A DNA stretch of 64,000 bases, from assembly GCF_020510425.1 (NCBI RefSeq), contig NZ_JAHBAH010000001.1:2213001-2277000 (forward strand), written 5' to 3'. How positions within the stretch are numbered: position 1 is the stretch's first letter; every line of letters begins with the position of its first letter. The notes below the pieces were generated by a model. That model ran no database searches and had not been told where the DNA came from. It saw only the letters and a program-made list of their open reading frames with translations. The translations under genes and the position numbers were made by a program. Of the stretch, positions 16,764 through 26,034 are shown one piece after another. The DNA comes from Quatrionicoccus australiensis (GTDB lineage: Bacteria; Pseudomonadota; Gammaproteobacteria; Burkholderiales; Rhodocyclaceae).

Positions 16764-18643
16764 TGTGTGGCATAACGGGGCTACTCTACAAACCCGGCAG
16801 CGCGCCATTCAATATGGCTTCGGCGCTGGCCGTGTTGCGTCATCGCGGGCCGGACGCGCAGACCAGCTGGTCCGCACCCGGTGTTGCGCTTGGTCACACC
16901 CGGCTGGCCATTCTCGATCTGGCCGGTGGCGATCAGCCGATGCACAGTGCATGTGGCCGGTACACCATTGTCTTCAACGGGGAAATTTACAATTTCGCCA
17001 GCTTGAAGGAAGAGTTATCTGCCGCAGGCGTTCATTTTTCCCGCCGCTCGGATACCGAAGTTCTACTGGCGCTGTTCATCCATTACGGATTCGAAGAGTG
17101 TCTGCGCCGTTTGCGGGGCATGTTCGCCTTTGCCATCTGGGACAACGTTCAGCGCGAACTCTCGCTGGCCCGTGACCGGCTTGGCGTAAAGCCGCTGGTT
17201 TATCTCGCGCAGGATGGCGTTTTCGGATTCGCCTCGGAAATCGGTGGTTTGCGGGCACTTCTTCCTGACGCAAGGCTGGATATCGATCCGGCTGCGCTCG
17301 ACCAGTATTTCACCTTTCAATATATCCCGTCGCCGCAGACTGCCTTCAAACAGATTCGCAAGCTTCCGCCGGCGCATGCGATGGTGGTGAATGAAGAGGG
17401 CATAAAGCGCCTCTGGCGTTACTGGCAAGTCGACACCAGCCAACGCAGCAGGCTGAGCTATGACGATGCCTGCGAGGCTTTGCGCGAGAAGGTGCTCGCG
17501 GCAACCGCCATTCGCATGGTGGCCGACGTGCCCTTGGGGGCATTCCTTTCCGGTGGTGTCGACTCGGCGGTGACCGTCGCTGCCATGGCGCGTCTCGGCT
17601 CCGATCCGGTGCATACCTTTGCCGTCGGATTCGACGAGAAATCCCTTGATGAACGGCCCTACGCCCGCCAGGCTGCGGAGCATCTGGGAGCGCTGCACAG
17701 CGACATGCTGGCTCAGGCAGATGTGGTGTCCGATCTGCCGATGCTGATCCGGCGTTGCGGCGAACCGTTCGGCGACGATTCGCTATTGCCGACCTACCTG
17801 GTATCCAAGGCGGCGCGCGGGCAAGTTACGGTTGCCCTGACCGGTGATGGTGGCGATGAGGCGTTTGGGGGATACCGGCGCCACCAGCAACTGGCGCGCA
17901 TGATACGGCTGGAACAATGGGGTGCCTTGCCTGCCTGGCGAAACCTGCGCCAACTCGGGGCGAAGCTGGAGGGGACGATTCGTCCGGATCGTCGCCGGCC
18001 TTTCCCGGCAACCCGCGAAGATCGCGCGCTTTATCACTCGCGTCTTCAGCGCCACATTGATCTCGCATCATTTTTCGATGCGGATGAAAAGGCGAGCCTG
18101 TATCGTCCGGAGTTTTCCGGCAGCCTGGCCGGGCAGAACAGTGCAGACTGGTTTGCCGAACGTTATGCACTGAGCGCAGGAGCGGACCCCGTCAATCGGG
18201 TTTTCCTGACCGATGCATATACGTATTTGCCGGAAGATGTACTTTTCAAGGTGGATATTGCGAGCATGGCGGCGTCTCTCGAATGTCGTTCGCCGTTTCT
18301 TGATCACGAGCTGATCGAGTTTGCTGCCTCGCTCCCGCCGGCAATGAAATCGAAAGGCCGTTCCGGCAAGCGCATCGTGCGTGAAGCATTTGCCGGTTGG
18401 CTGCCGCCCGGCTTCCTGCAACGACGCAAGCAGGGCTTTTCGACGCCGATTGCAAAATGGTTGTCCGGTGATCTGGCCGGCTTGATGCAGGAGCGCCTGC
18501 TGGCTGAGCGACGCCTCGATCCATGGCTGGATACGGCCGCAATAGAAAAACTTGTGCGCGGACATCTGTCGGGGGAAAAGCCAAATGCCCGGCGTTTATG
18601 GACTTTGCTGGTAGCCGCCGAATGGCTGGCTTCCATCGCTTGA
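16763..18643 (+). CDS. asnB: Asparagine synthase-like glutamine amidotransferase (second copy)
   Basis: A 626-aa AsnB-type enzyme with nucleophile Cys2 (MCGITGLLY), RHRGPDAQ, VFNGEIYNF and RRSDTEVLLALF in the glutaminase domain and the PP-loop FLSGGVDSAV, TGDGGDEAFGGYRRH and SLECRSPFLDHELIEFA in the synthetase domain. Residue spacing is nearer to classic AsnB than that of the first copy. It may make asparagine or amidate a sugar acid in the glycan; position between glycosyltransferases and sugar-modifying genes favours the second. It resembles amidotransferases found in exopolysaccharide loci, but no exosortase is present nearby. Confidence 0.85.
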   Translation: MCGITGLLYKPGSAPFNMASALAVLRHRGPDAQTSWSAPGVALGHTRLAILDLAGGDQPMHSACGRYTIVFNGEIYNFASLKEELSAAGVHFSRRSDTEVLLALFIHYGFEECLRRLRGMFAFAIWDNVQRELSLARDRLGVKPLVYLAQDGVFGFASEIGGLRALLPDARLDIDPAALDQYFTFQYIPSPQTAFKQIRKLPPAHAMVVNEEGIKRLWRYWQVDTSQRSRLSYDDACEALREKVLAATAIRMVADVPLGAFLSGGVDSAVTVAAMARLGSDPVHTFAVGFDEKSLDERPYARQAAEHLGALHSDMLAQADVVSDLPMLIRRCGEPFGDDSLLPTYLVSKAARGQVTVALTGDGGDEAFGGYRRHQQLARMIRLEQWGALPAWRNLRQLGAKLEGTIRPDRRRPFPATREDRALYHSRLQRHIDLASFFDADEKASLYRPEFSGSLAGQNSADWFAERYALSAGADPVNRVFLTDAYTYLPEDVLFKVDIASMAASLECRSPFLDHELIEFAASLPPAMKSKGRSGKRIVREAFAGWLPPGFLQRRKQGFSTPIAKWLSGDLAGLMQERLLAERRLDPWLDTAAIEKLVRGHLSGEKPNARRLWTLLVAAEWLASIA

Positions 18644-18659
18644 TGAATTACTTGAGAAA

Positions 18660-19322
18660 ATGGGGGGAAGCATGAATCAGAGCATGGAGCTGTTGGTCGA
18701 TAGGGAAAGCCGCATTCGCGAACTGTGTCGCGGGAAAAAGGTGCTTGATATCGGTTGTTGCGCACACGGAGAGTTTGCCGGCCGGGGTTCGAATAATTTC
18801 CTTCATGGCGAGATTGCCAAGATTGCCAGCGAACTGGTCGGGCTGGACAATGATCGGGACTCCGTTGCTGAAATGGTCAAACAAGGATTCAACGTGATCT
18901 GCGGAGATGCGGAGAATCTAGAGGCGACGGGGCTTTCGGGATTTGATGTGATCGTTGCCGGTGAGATCATCGAACACCTTTCGAATCCGGGGATGTTTAT
19001 TGATGGGGCATACAAACTCTTGAGTCCGGGAGGCTACTTTTTGGTAACTGTCCCCAATGCATGGTCATTTACGCGCCTCAAGCAGTTACGCAAGGGTATT
19101 GATGATTCTCTGTGGACCCATGATCAACATACGTGCTGGTATTCCAAGGCTACTGTTCAGGCTCTTCTGAAGCGATTTGATTTCGTAATCGAAACCTTGG
19201 GATTTTGCACCATGCATCGTTCGAATCAACCACTGAAGCGTTTTCGTGACAGGATCAGGCTTGGCTGGGCGATGAAGCCAGCCTTTGCAGAGAGCATCTT
19301 TGTTGCGGCCAGAAAGCCTTGA
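18660..19322 (+). CDS. Class I SAM-dependent methyltransferase
   Basis: A 220-aa methyltransferase: motif I VLDIGCCAHGEFA (about residues 31-43), acidic residue in LVGLDNDRDSV, and FDVIVAGEIIEHLSNPGMF. Residues ending in YFLVTVPNAWSFTRLKQLRKG are typical for methyltransferases of polysaccharide clusters. Start is uncertain: ATG 18660 (used) or ATG 18672, which directly follows a G-rich stretch. Base composition from here to about 21430 is visibly more AT-rich than flanking genes. The target is likely a cell-surface sugar or lipid, but this is inference. Confidence 0.75.
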   Translation: MGGSMNQSMELLVDRESRIRELCRGKKVLDIGCCAHGEFAGRGSNNFLHGEIAKIASELVGLDNDRDSVAEMVKQGFNVICGDAENLEATGLSGFDVIVAGEIIEHLSNPGMFIDGAYKLLSPGGYFLVTVPNAWSFTRLKQLRKGIDDSLWTHDQHTCWYSKATVQALLKRFDFVIETLGFCTMHRSNQPLKRFRDRIRLGWAMKPAFAESIFVAARKP

Positions 19323-19373
19323 GTTTTTGAGCCAAGTCACCGAATAGCCAGTCTATATGCACAAAATTCTCTG

Positions 19374-21428
19374 ATGCCAAGGGTCAGCCACGAGACGCCG
19401 ATCGTATATCGGCCAGATATTGATGGATTGAGGGCGCTTGCCGTGCTCTCGGTCGTTTTGTTTCATGCTTCCGATCGATTATTGCCTGGCGGTTTCGTCG
19501 GCGTTGACGTGTTTTTTGTTATTTCCGGGTATCTGATTTCCCGAATCATTCTTCAGGGTTTGTCAGATCGCAGCTTTTCGTTCGCTGATTTCTATAAAAA
19601 GCGCGCCCTGCGTATTTTTCCCGCTCTGATCGTTGTGTTGCTGGCCACTGCCTTGCTGGGAAATTTTCTTCTGTTTCCCCTTGAGTATAAAAACCTTGGC
19701 AAGCATATCGCTGGTGGCGCGGCATTTGTTGCCAACATCGTGTATTGGACTGAGAGTGGGTATTTTGACAAGCTTGGTGAAGCAAAGCCGTTGCTGCACC
19801 TTTGGTCGTTGGGTATCGAAGAACAGTTTTATCTAATTTGGCCACTTTTGTTGGCGTTTTTTTGGCAATTTCGGAAAAGTCTAATCTGGACTCTTTTGGG
19901 ACTGGCAATTGTTTCGTTTGCAGCAAATCTGTTTTGGGTCGGTTCAGATGCAGCAAGTGTCTTCTACTTCCCCGGAACACGATTTTGGGAACTCATTCTT
20001 GGGGCGATACTTGCCGCATTGCAGGTTGCTCGGATCTTGAACGTTGGTAATGACGATTTAGTGAGTCCGAATCAAATTACGGAGCAGCGAAGCCGTGTGC
20101 TGCGTGACGGATTTTCGTTTGCCGGAATGGCGATGATCTTGGGCGCCTGTGTCGGGCTGAACCGCTCTATTTCCTATCCTGGTGGTTGGGCCTTGTTGCC
20201 GGTGTTGGGAGCCGTTTTCCTGATTGGTGCGGGGCCTCAGGCGTGGATCAATCGCTATTTTCTTGCTCGCCCCTTCATGGTTTTTTTGGGGTTGATCAGC
20301 TACCCGCTGTATTTATGGCACTGGCCCTTGTTGTCGTACGCACGCATTGTCGAGTCGGGAAAGCCTCCGGGCTTCTTTCGCGCGCTTTTGGTGTTTGCAG
20401 CTGTTTTTCTGGCGTACGCAACTTATCGCTGGATTGAGCGCCCATTGCGGTTTGGGAAGCTGCGCTATCGTGTAGCGATTTTATGGGGGGGGATGTGCTC
20501 CATTGGATGCTTCGGCACTTTTGTCTATTTTTCCGATGCTCAATTCGGTATACGTGCTACCCCGATGCTTCTGGCACAGGAAACCATAGAATCCCCCCGT
20601 AACGATCCTCAATGCAAGGGAAAATATCCCGTCCTTGGGGCTTATTGCCTTGAATCTGCTGGAGACGGGGCTGTGACTACGGCAATCGTAGGTGATAGTC
20701 ACGCCAATCATTTCATGCCTGGGCTTGAGTCGATACTGCGCCCTAGAAACGAGCGCGTGGTTCATCTTGGAGAGCCTGGTTGCCCAGTTCTTCTCGGTGG
20801 GCTGCGGGAGCGTTCTGGAGAGCGAGTTTCGTGCGCAGCAGTTTCCGAATCCATTCTGACTTTTTTGGCGCAAAACCGAGAAATTCGGCGGATTATCATT
20901 TCATTTCGTGGGCCTTTGAATACATCGGAGAAGGGCTACGGAAATGTTGAAAAACTACTTGCCGTGAGATTCACTGATACATCCAACCCGACGCTTCCGT
21001 CAGCCGCTGCCATCGAGTCAACGCTTACCCGAACAGTTGCCTTGCTTCTTTCGAGAAACAAGGAGGTCTGGCTCTTTGAAGACGTTCCGGAGTTGGGTTT
21101 TCATATCGAAGAGTGCCAGGTTCGTCCTTTCAGTATTACCCACAAGAAACGGGAGCCATGTGCGTTGCCTTTCGCGGAAGTGAGTCAGCGGCAGCGGCAG
21201 TATCACCGGATTGTGACGCGTGTTCAGGAGAAATTTCCGAACTTGCTGGTTTTCGATCCGAAATTAAATTTATGTGATGCAACTAGCTGTTTTGGTATGA
21301 AAAACCATGCCCCGCTTTATGTGGATGGTGATCATCTGAGTCGCCAAGGCTCTCTCGTTGCATTAGAGGGATGGAGCCCGGTCCTTGACGAGAGCAGAGG
21401 TTCGGGAACAACAGTTTTGAGAAAGTAA
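19374..21428 (+). CDS. Membrane O-acyltransferase with C-terminal SGNH domain (OafA/YrhL family)
   Basis: A 684-aa protein with a two-part architecture: residues about 10-370 form the ten-helix acyltransferase-3 membrane domain (YRPDIDGLRALAVLSVVLFHAS with the catalytic His, VDVFFVISGYLIS, LHLWSLGIEEQFYLIWPLL, YPLYLWHWPLLSY), and residues about 440-680 an SGNH hydrolase-type domain with IVGDSHANH and the terminal DGDHLSRQG catalytic Asp/His block. Such enzymes O-acetylate cell-surface sugars from the cytoplasmic acyl donor. A likely substrate is the sialic acid or a neighbouring residue of this cluster's glycan. AT-rich codons mark it as probably acquired. Confidence 0.88.
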   Translation: MPRVSHETPIVYRPDIDGLRALAVLSVVLFHASDRLLPGGFVGVDVFFVISGYLISRIILQGLSDRSFSFADFYKKRALRIFPALIVVLLATALLGNFLLFPLEYKNLGKHIAGGAAFVANIVYWTESGYFDKLGEAKPLLHLWSLGIEEQFYLIWPLLLAFFWQFRKSLIWTLLGLAIVSFAANLFWVGSDAASVFYFPGTRFWELILGAILAALQVARILNVGNDDLVSPNQITEQRSRVLRDGFSFAGMAMILGACVGLNRSISYPGGWALLPVLGAVFLIGAGPQAWINRYFLARPFMVFLGLISYPLYLWHWPLLSYARIVESGKPPGFFRALLVFAAVFLAYATYRWIERPLRFGKLRYRVAILWGGMCSIGCFGTFVYFSDAQFGIRATPMLLAQETIESPRNDPQCKGKYPVLGAYCLESAGDGAVTTAIVGDSHANHFMPGLESILRPRNERVVHLGEPGCPVLLGGLRERSGERVSCAAVSESILTFLAQNREIRRIIISFRGPLNTSEKGYGNVEKLLAVRFTDTSNPTLPSAAAIESTLTRTVALLLSRNKEVWLFEDVPELGFHIEECQVRPFSITHKKREPCALPFAEVSQRQRQYHRIVTRVQEKFPNLLVFDPKLNLCDATSCFGMKNHAPLYVDGDHLSRQGSLVALEGWSPVLDESRGSGTTVLRK

Positions 21429-21434
21429 TTATCG

Positions 21435-22451
21435 ATGACTGAAATAATTGCCGAGATTGGCCAGGCCCATGATGGCAGTCTGGGAATTCTGCATTCTTAT
21501 ATCGATGCAGTGGCCGGAACGGGGGCTGGTGCGATCAAGTTCCAGACACACCTGGCTGATGCCGAGAGCAGTCCGCAGGAGCCGTTCCGGGTCAAGTTTT
21601 CGCGGGTTGATCAGACGCGGCAGGATTACTGGCGCCGTATGGAACTCTCCGTCGCCCAATGGAAAGAGCTGAAAGCACATTGTGACGAGGTCGGTCTCGC
21701 TTTCCTTAGTTCCCCCTTTTCCATTGCGGCAGTCGATCTGCTGGAAAGTATCGGCATTGAGCGTTTCAAGATCGGGTCAGGTGAGGTCAGCAATTTTCTG
21801 TTGCTTGAGCGTGTAGCCCGGAGCGGACTTCCCGTACTGCTGTCGAGCGGCATGAGTTCGCTGGAAGAGCTGGATCGGGCGGTTGAACTCGTGCTGGCGC
21901 ATGGAACACCTCTCACCCTGCTGCAGTGCAATACGGCATACCCGACGCCGCCGGAACAGGTCGGTTTGAACGTGATGCAGGTCTTGCGCGAGCGTTATCG
22001 TTTGCCGGTCGGCTTGTCCGATCATACGGGTTCGCCCTATGCGGCTTTTGCTGCGACGGCGCTTGGTGCCGAGGTACTTGAAGTGCACACGGTTTTTGAC
22101 AAGCGAATGTTCGGGCCGGATGCGTCGTCGTCGCTGACCATCGACCAACTCGCACAAATGGTCGAAGGCGTCAGGGCAATCAATGCGATGCTTTCCAATC
22201 CGGTAGACAAGAACGACAATTCACGTTTCCTGCCGCTGAAGGCCATTTTCGAGAAAAGTCTGGCCGTCAATGCAGATTTGCCGGCCGGTCACCGCCTGCG
22301 CTTCGAGGATCTCGAGGCAAAGAAGCCGGCCGGGATGGGGATTCCGGCATCGCGCTTCAAGGACGTGCTCGGGTGCCCCCTGAGTGTCGCGAAAACGAAG
22401 TGGGACTTCCTGGAAGTTTCGGACATCATTCAAGAGGATCAAGCATCATGA
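21435..22451 (+). CDS. neuB: N-acetylneuraminate (nonulosonic acid) synthase
   Basis: NeuB condenses phosphoenolpyruvate with an N-acetyl hexosamine (ManNAc in sialic acid synthesis) to make the nine-carbon acid. The 338-aa product has IIAEIGQAHDGSLG at the N-terminus, KFQTH, FLSSPFS, FKIGSGEVSN, LLSSGMSSLEELDRA, LQCNTAYPTPP and GLSDHTGS, followed by a C-terminal SAF (antifreeze-like) domain ending KAKTKWDFLEV-like sequence. Start ATG 21435 is six bases after the acyltransferase stop; neuC starts within its stop codon. Pse and Leg synthases belong to the same superfamily, so the sugar stereochemistry is inferred from the partner NeuC. Confidence 0.9.
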   Translation: MTEIIAEIGQAHDGSLGILHSYIDAVAGTGAGAIKFQTHLADAESSPQEPFRVKFSRVDQTRQDYWRRMELSVAQWKELKAHCDEVGLAFLSSPFSIAAVDLLESIGIERFKIGSGEVSNFLLLERVARSGLPVLLSSGMSSLEELDRAVELVLAHGTPLTLLQCNTAYPTPPEQVGLNVMQVLRERYRLPVGLSDHTGSPYAAFAATALGAEVLEVHTVFDKRMFGPDASSSLTIDQLAQMVEGVRAINAMLSNPVDKNDNSRFLPLKAIFEKSLAVNADLPAGHRLRFEDLEAKKPAGMGIPASRFKDVLGCPLSVAKTKWDFLEVSDIIQEDQAS

Positions 22452-23602
22452 GTCGCCGCAAGATTTGCGTTGTTGTTGCCAGTCGCGCCAATTACGGGCG
22501 GGTGAAATATCTCCTCAAGGCGATTTCATCTCACCCCGAGCTTGAACTGCAACTCATTGTTGGCGCATCTGCGCTGCTTGAGCGTTTCGGCAAGGCGGAA
22601 AAGGTCATTCGGGCGGATGGCTTTGTCCCGGCGCATACGATCCATTATGTGGTTGAGGGCGAGACGCTTGAAACGCAAGCCAAGTCGACCGGGATGGGCA
22701 TCATCGAGCTGACGACGGCATTCTCGAACCTGAAGCCAGACATGGTGGTTACTGTTGCCGATCGTTTTGAAACGATGGCGACGGCAATTGCGGCAAGTTA
22801 CCTGAATATCCGCCTGGTTCACCTGCAGGGTGGCGAAGTCAGCGGGAACATCGATGACCGGGTGCGGCACGCAATTACCAAGCTGGCCGATTTCCATTTC
22901 GTGGCGACCGAGCAGTCCAGGGAACGCGTCGTGCGCATGGGTGAGGCGCCCGAGATGGTGTTCAACTACGGGTGCCCGGCCATGGATGTCCTGACGCACG
23001 AGGACATGAGCATTTCCAACGAGCTGATGAGCCGTTATGGTGGCGTTGGTGAATCCATCGATTGGGAGAAACCTTTCCTTCTGATGGTCCAGCATCCGGT
23101 GACAACCAGTTTTGGTGATGGTCTGCAGCAGATCCAGGCGACCCTCTCCGCACTGGCCGAGGTCGAGGGCTACCAAAAAATCGTGCTGTGGCCGAATCCC
23201 GATGCCGGGAGTGACGACGTTTCCAAGGGCATCCGTCTTTTCCGCGAGAGTGGCAAGGCTCAGGGATTCCATTTTTTCAGGAATTTTTCACCCGAAGATT
23301 ACGCCCGGATTCTCGCCAATGCCCATTGCGCGATTGGCAACTCTTCCTCTTTTCTGCGCGAGGGCTCTTTCCTCGGGGTGCCGGTTGTTTTGGTGGGGGA
23401 TCGCCAGCAGGATCGCGAGCATGGTGAAAATATCGCTTTCTCCGGTTATGCCAAGAGCGATGTCCTGGAAACCGTGCTGCGGCAACTGAAGCATGGCCGT
23501 TATCCGGCATCGCGCATATTTGGTGATGGCCGGACGGGAGAGCGTATCGCCGCCGAACTGACAACCCTGCCGTTGATCTACAACAAGCGTATCCAGTACT
23601 AG
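22448..23602 (+). CDS. neuC: UDP-N-acetylglucosamine 2-epimerase (hydrolysing)
   Basis: NeuC turns UDP-GlcNAc into ManNAc and UDP, the first step of sialic acid synthesis. The 384-aa protein has VVVASRANYGRVKYLL, VVTVADRFETMATAIAASYL, HLQGGEVSGNIDDRVRHAITKLADFHFVAT (the epimerase signature) and IGNSSSFLREGSFLGVPVVLVGDRQ. ATG 22448 overlaps the neuB stop (ATGA). No pseB/pseC or legionaminic-acid dehydratase/aminotransferase genes occur nearby, so a NeuAc-type route is more likely than pseudaminic or legionaminic acid. Confidence 0.9.
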   Translation: MSRRKICVVVASRANYGRVKYLLKAISSHPELELQLIVGASALLERFGKAEKVIRADGFVPAHTIHYVVEGETLETQAKSTGMGIIELTTAFSNLKPDMVVTVADRFETMATAIAASYLNIRLVHLQGGEVSGNIDDRVRHAITKLADFHFVATEQSRERVVRMGEAPEMVFNYGCPAMDVLTHEDMSISNELMSRYGGVGESIDWEKPFLLMVQHPVTTSFGDGLQQIQATLSALAEVEGYQKIVLWPNPDAGSDDVSKGIRLFRESGKAQGFHFFRNFSPEDYARILANAHCAIGNSSSFLREGSFLGVPVVLVGDRQQDREHGENIAFSGYAKSDVLETVLRQLKHGRYPASRIFGDGRTGERIAAELTTLPLIYNKRIQY

Positions 23603-23615
23603 GTGGTCGATAACG

Positions 23616-25037
23616 ATGCGAATTGTTGTTTTTGGGGTAGTCCCCCATTCCCCCCACTTTGAGACGCAACTGGAGTTGATGGAAAAGCATCTGCTGGCAG
23701 GTGACAGCGTCAGCTATGTTTCTTGCGACCGTGCCCTCAGTCACTGTGATGCGAATCCGGAGAATGACCGTTTGTTTTGCCGGGCGTGCGAAGGAAAGCG
23801 GGTGCGCGGACTTGGCTATCTGAGCCGCCCGGTCGACGTGCAAAAACTCTCACTTTTGCTTGATGCCCGCGATGCGGCAGGGGTGGCGTTAGAGTTTCCC
23901 GATCTGGAGGCACTGACGGCCTACAGGGTGGCTGACTACGATTGTGGCGAAGCGGTGTCGTCCTCCTTGCAGAGTATTGCACGGACCATCTATCCGCATC
24001 TCGATGCTTACCGTGACTACATTGCGCGGGCGATGGTGTCGAGTGTGTTGCTGCATGCTGCGGCAGCCCGTTACCTGAAGCTGGCCCGTCCCGATCTGGT
24101 CTATATCTTCAACGGTCGGGCGGCAACGGCACGAGGTCTGCTCCGTGCATGTCAGGGCGAGAAAATTCGCTTTTACACGCACGAACGCGGTTCAAGCATC
24201 GACTCCTACATGCTGGCTGAAAATACAGTTCCACACGATGTTGATTATCGCGGTGCCGAAATTCGCCAGCACTGGGTAGAAAATCCGAATACTGCAGAGA
24301 AGGAAGAGATCGCAGCACGTTTCTACGCCAATATGCGGCGCGGTAAACTGGCTTATCGTGAGGCCAATTACCTGAAGCATCAGCAATCCGGGTGCTTGCC
24401 GCCCTATTGGACGGAGGGGAGCGAGCGTATCGTCTTTTTCAGTTCGACCGAAACCGAGCGTGCAGCACTCAAGGGCTTCTATCAGCGACGAATCTATACG
24501 TCATTGATCGACATGGTGTCGCGCATCCTTGTTGACCTGAAGAAATCCGGGTTCAAGGGGGTTTTTGTGCTCAGGATGCATCCGAACAGCCACGAAGAAT
24601 ACGCGATGATGTTGCCACGTTTGGCGGAGCTCAATCCCGGCGAGTTTTTCCACGTTATTCCACCGAACGAAAAAGTCGACACCTACGCGCTGCTGGATAG
24701 TGCGGACAAGGTCCTGGTGGCAACGTCGACCCTGGGCATGGAGGCCGCATATGCCGGCGTGCCATGCATCTCTCTTGAGCGTTCGAATTACGACAAGCTC
24801 GGATCGACCTATTCGCCGGCAACACATGAGGAAGTCATGGATTTGCTGGGCCAGCCCCTGCTGCCGAAGGACAAGCTCGGTGCGATCATGTACGGCTATT
24901 ACACGTTGACCTTCGGTTACCGCTTCAAACGGGTGACCATGCAGGGGCAGAACAAGTGCAGCTTTAACGGCAAGAAGGTCCGCTCGCCCAAGTGGCTGGA
25001 TTGGGCCATGAAGTTACGCAAGCGTCTGAACGGATAG
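23616..25037 (+). CDS. Unassigned GT-B-like protein, candidate nonulosonate (sialyl) transferase
   Basis: I do not recognise a named family with certainty. The 473-aa protein starts MRIVVFGVVPHSPHFETQLELMEKHL, has no membrane helix, and carries a Cys-rich spot (LFCRACEGKR) near residue 52. Its C-terminal half looks like a GT-B donor domain: FVLRMHPNSHEEYAMM (an HP motif, about residue 320), then VDTYALLDSADKVLVATSTLGMEAAYAGVPCISLER (a serine-threonine nucleotide-sugar motif). HP and S/T motifs are shared by bacterial sialyltransferases and capsule/CDP-glycerol transferases. Position between neuC and the neuA-containing pair suggests it transfers the CMP-sugar. The role is inference. Confidence 0.6.
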   Translation: MRIVVFGVVPHSPHFETQLELMEKHLLAGDSVSYVSCDRALSHCDANPENDRLFCRACEGKRVRGLGYLSRPVDVQKLSLLLDARDAAGVALEFPDLEALTAYRVADYDCGEAVSSSLQSIARTIYPHLDAYRDYIARAMVSSVLLHAAAARYLKLARPDLVYIFNGRAATARGLLRACQGEKIRFYTHERGSSIDSYMLAENTVPHDVDYRGAEIRQHWVENPNTAEKEEIAARFYANMRRGKLAYREANYLKHQQSGCLPPYWTEGSERIVFFSSTETERAALKGFYQRRIYTSLIDMVSRILVDLKKSGFKGVFVLRMHPNSHEEYAMMLPRLAELNPGEFFHVIPPNEKVDTYALLDSADKVLVATSTLGMEAAYAGVPCISLERSNYDKLGSTYSPATHEEVMDLLGQPLLPKDKLGAIMYGYYTLTFGYRFKRVTMQGQNKCSFNGKKVRSPKWLDWAMKLRKRLNG

Positions 25038-25113
25038 ATTCCGCTTGGAGGTTTGTATTTGCGCAAGACAATCAAGCCCCGGTCTGGTGATGCGGGGGGA
25101 CAGGAGATCAGGA

Positions 25114-26034
25114 ATGCTGGATTTTGAAGCCATCAAACAACGAGTTGCCGAAGTCGGCTTCCCTTTCGATGAACTGCAGTTCGAACATGTGCATACATGC
25201 AATTTGTGCGCCTCATCCCGCCAATGCGTGATCACGCATCGTGATCGCTATGGCTTGCCGGTCAACGCGGCGATGTGCATGGATTGCGGCCTGGTTTTCC
25301 TCAATCCCCGTCTTTCCTATGCCGAATACGGCCGGTTTTACGCCGACTACTATCGCCCGCTGGTCAGTGCCTTTCACAATCGGCTGATTGACGCGCATAC
25401 CGTTCAGGCCGAGCAACTTCCCTATGCCGAAACGCTGGCCGGTTTCCTGCGCAGACATGTGCCGGATAACAGCATCCGGCGTCTGCTTGATGTCGGCGGC
25501 AGCACCGGCGTTGTTGCACAGGTTCTGACGCGTGCATTCGGTTGTGCCGGGATGGTGATCGATCCGGCGCCGGCAGAATTGACGCTGGCGAAGGATAGAG
25601 GCCTGGAAGTCGAGCAGGGGCTGGTCGAAGATCTGGCGCTCGGTAAATTCGGTACCTTTGAAATGGTTATCCTTTGCCAGACGGTGGATCACCTGCTGGA
25701 CATCGCCGGTAGTCTGCGCGCGATACGGAGCAGCCTGAAGGACGATGGCTGGTTCTACGTGGATATTCTCGATGCCGAAATGAATTTGCGCCGCAACGGC
25801 GTGCGCGGCAGCATCAAGATTGATCATCCCTACTATCTGACCACCGCGACGATGAGTGCGTATCTCGAAAGTTGCGGTTTTGTCATCCGGCAAACCCTGA
25901 TCCACCCGGACGGGATTCACGTCGGCTATTTGTGCCAGCCGGGCCCTGTTGTGCCATTGCCGGATATGAGCGTGGTTGCGGCAAGGACCTTTGACCTGAT
26001 TCGCTCCGTACAGATTGATCCGAGGCTGGCATGA
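25114..26034 (+). CDS. SAM-dependent methyltransferase with N-terminal zinc-binding motif
   Basis: A 306-aa protein with an N-terminal zinc ribbon (HTCNLC then MCMDCGLVFLNP, about residues 28-65) and a class I methyltransferase core (LLDVGGSTGVVAQVL, MVILCQTVDHLLD). This layout is common in sugar C- or O-methyltransferases encoded in surface glycan clusters. I chose ATG 25114 because CAGGAGATCAGGA precedes it; the in-frame start at 25045 is TTG inside a stretch without a good ribosome site. It overlaps neuA (ATGA). The target, probably a deoxysugar or the sialic acid, is not known. Confidence 0.75.
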   Translation: MLDFEAIKQRVAEVGFPFDELQFEHVHTCNLCASSRQCVITHRDRYGLPVNAAMCMDCGLVFLNPRLSYAEYGRFYADYYRPLVSAFHNRLIDAHTVQAEQLPYAETLAGFLRRHVPDNSIRRLLDVGGSTGVVAQVLTRAFGCAGMVIDPAPAELTLAKDRGLEVEQGLVEDLALGKFGTFEMVILCQTVDHLLDIAGSLRAIRSSLKDDGWFYVDILDAEMNLRRNGVRGSIKIDHPYYLTTATMSAYLESCGFVIRQTLIHPDGIHVGYLCQPGPVVPLPDMSVVAARTFDLIRSVQIDPRLA

